Position numbers and translations under genes: made by a program. The notes beneath the pieces are model-generated. The model did not search any database and was not told the origin of the DNA. It saw nothing but the letters and a program-made list of their open reading frames with translations. Of a DNA stretch of 64,000 bases, positions 63,141-64,000 are shown one piece after another (the stretch's first letter is position 1; each line of letters begins with the position of its first letter). The stretch lies in contig NZ_CP042430.1 in assembly GCF_007970665.1 (NCBI RefSeq), positions 1,798,001 through 1,862,000 on the forward strand, in the 5' to 3' direction. Source of the DNA: Baekduia soli. Lineage in GTDB: Bacteria; Actinomycetota; Thermoleophilia; Solirubrobacterales; Solirubrobacteraceae.

Positions 63141-63929
63141 ATGACGGTCGTTTCCACGCCTCGTCCCGCCGAGGGCACCACCCACCTGCCCCCGCGCACC
63201 GACGCCCAGCTGCTGGAGGCCTATGCGCACTCGCGCGATCCCCGTCTCCGCAGCGCCCTCGTCGAGCGCTTCCTGCCGCTGGCCCGCTCGATCGCCAAGC
63301 GCTACCGCAAGGCCGAGGAGCCCTTCGACGACCTGCTGCAGGTCGCCAGCCTCGGGCTTCTGAAGGCGATCGACCGCTTCGACCCCGCCCGCGGAATCGC
63401 GTTCTCGAGCTTTGCCGTGCCGACCATCGTCGGCGAGCTGCGCCGCCACTTCCGCGACCGCTGCTGGTCGGTGCGCCCGCCGCGCGAGCTGCAGGAGCGC
63501 GCGCTGGAGGTCGACAAGTACCGCACCGAGCTCACGACACGGCTGGGGCGCTCACCGTCGGTCCGCGAGATCGGCCAGGCGCTCGAGCTCGACGACGAGC
63601 AGGTGCTCGAGGCGCTGCAGGCCCAGCAGGGCATGCGCGCCACGTCGCTGGACGCCCCGCGCGGCAACGGCGAGGACCAGGACGCCACGCTGGCCGACGC
63701 GTTCGGCGCCGAGGACCCCGAGCTGGGCCGCGCGGAGCATCGCGCGACGCTGTCGCGGCTCTTCGAGCGCCTCGACGAGCGCGAGCAGCGCGTGCTGCGC
63801 CTGCGCTTCGAGGAGGACCTCACCCAGGAGGAGATCGGCCGCATCGTCGGCGTCTCCCAGATGCAGGTCTCGCGCATCATCCGCGGCGCGGTGGGCAAGC
63901 TGTCCGCGTCGCGCGGCCGGTCGCTCTGA
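63141..63929 (+). CDS. SigB/SigF/SigG-family RNA polymerase sigma factor
   Basis: This 262-residue stress-type sigma factor has region 2 (LVERFLPLARSIAKRYRKAEEPFDDLLQVASLGLLKAIDRFDPARGIAFSSFAVPTIVGELRRHFRD, about 41-107), region 3 (ELTTRLGRSPSVREIGQALELDDEQVLEALQA), and region 4 (LSRLFERLDEREQRVLRLRFEEDLTQEEIGRIVGVSQMQVSRIIRGAVGKL). The motif order and the GELRRHFRD stretch are typical of SigB/SigF. Such factors are usually held by an RsbW-type kinase; one lies at 3 kb in this window. The start ATG 63141 follows the SigB-type promoter with almost no leader. Confidence 0.9.
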   Translation: MTVVSTPRPAEGTTHLPPRTDAQLLEAYAHSRDPRLRSALVERFLPLARSIAKRYRKAEEPFDDLLQVASLGLLKAIDRFDPARGIAFSSFAVPTIVGELRRHFRDRCWSVRPPRELQERALEVDKYRTELTTRLGRSPSVREIGQALELDDEQVLEALQAQQGMRATSLDAPRGNGEDQDATLADAFGAEDPELGRAEHRATLSRLFERLDEREQRVLRLRFEEDLTQEEIGRIVGVSQMQVSRIIRGAVGKLSASRGRSL

Positions 63930-63982
63930 CCCGTCGTCCCGGTGGGCGGCGGACCTCACGCCCCGCGGGATGGGGTCGGGCG

Positions 63983-64000
63983 ATGAGCGCCAACCTCGCG
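63983..64000 (+). CDS. possible start of a gene running off the window
   Basis: An ATG at 63983 begins MSANLA and continues to the edge; a purine-rich GGGATGGGGTCGGG stretch lies before it. Six codons are too few to judge. Confidence 0.2.

Overview
The window is chromosomal DNA of a very GC-rich actinobacterium. Third codon positions are almost always G or C, GTG and TTG starts are common, and genes are tightly packed with many 1-8 bp overlaps. Gene content points to class Thermoleophilia (Solirubrobacterales-like): SUF Fe-S assembly with SufU, an AfsR/SARP-type regulator, a SigB-type sigma factor, a GlgE/TreYZ alpha-glucan locus, and a c-di-AMP riboswitch ahead of a cell-wall hydrolase. The lineage is an inference from content, not from a marker gene. 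No tRNA, rRNA, CRISPR array, insertion sequence or prophage was seen.

Layout. 1-8.2 kb: sugar/nucleoside ABC permease, secreted beta-propeller protein, RsbW-like kinase, EamA exporter divergent from an Lrp regulator, AbrB-type membrane protein, cyclopropane-fatty-acid synthase, and a fatty acid desaturase broken by a frameshift. 8.4-15.2 kb: SNF2 helicase with a HARP-like N-terminus, small membrane proteins, MerR regulator, alpha/beta hydrolase, MBL-fold protein, DUF3891 protein. 15.3-19.9 kb: FadR-type GntR regulator followed by a single-chain indolepyruvate ferredoxin oxidoreductase (frameshifted), with shared palindromic operator words. 19.8-25.7 kb: GH63-like glycosidase, coiled-coil protein, hexapeptide acyltransferase (frameshifted), primary-type sigma factor with a clear promoter, SGNH hydrolase and MalQ.

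25.7-38.8 kb is an alpha-glucan/trehalose block transcribed rightward: glgE, maltokinase, glgB (frameshifted), treZ, glgX, treY and a GT4 glucan synthase, with malQ divergent. Together these make, branch, debranch and elongate alpha-glucan and can release trehalose by the TreY-TreZ route. TreS and GlgC are absent here. 38.9-43.7 kb: secreted trypsin-like protease, FAD oxidoreductase, small membrane protein, lysyl-oxidase-like protein, dienelactone hydrolase.

The Fe-S assembly genes lie in two blocks 8 kb apart: Rrf2 regulator-sufC-sufS-sufU (43.8-46.8 kb) and Rieske ferredoxin-sufB-sufD (54.6-57.6 kb). Between them are a BKACE-like enzyme, typA, a BBE-type flavoprotein, a 1041-residue AfsR/SARP regulator and a channel-like membrane protein. 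After sufD lies a 91-bp tandem duplication that now supplies the C-terminus of a convergent peroxiredoxin gene. 58.2-64 kb: M20 peptidase, c-di-AMP riboswitch plus NlpC/P60-like hydrolase, LOG-family protein, phospholipase D-like protein, ArfB-like release factor, and a SigB-type sigma factor preceded by a SigB-type promoter.

Two patterns cut across the window. Four conserved genes each lose frame by exactly one base at a G/C run, which looks more like sequencing or assembly error than decay. At least nine genes carry a TANNNT -10 element 6-8 nt before the start codon, which implies widespread leaderless transcription.
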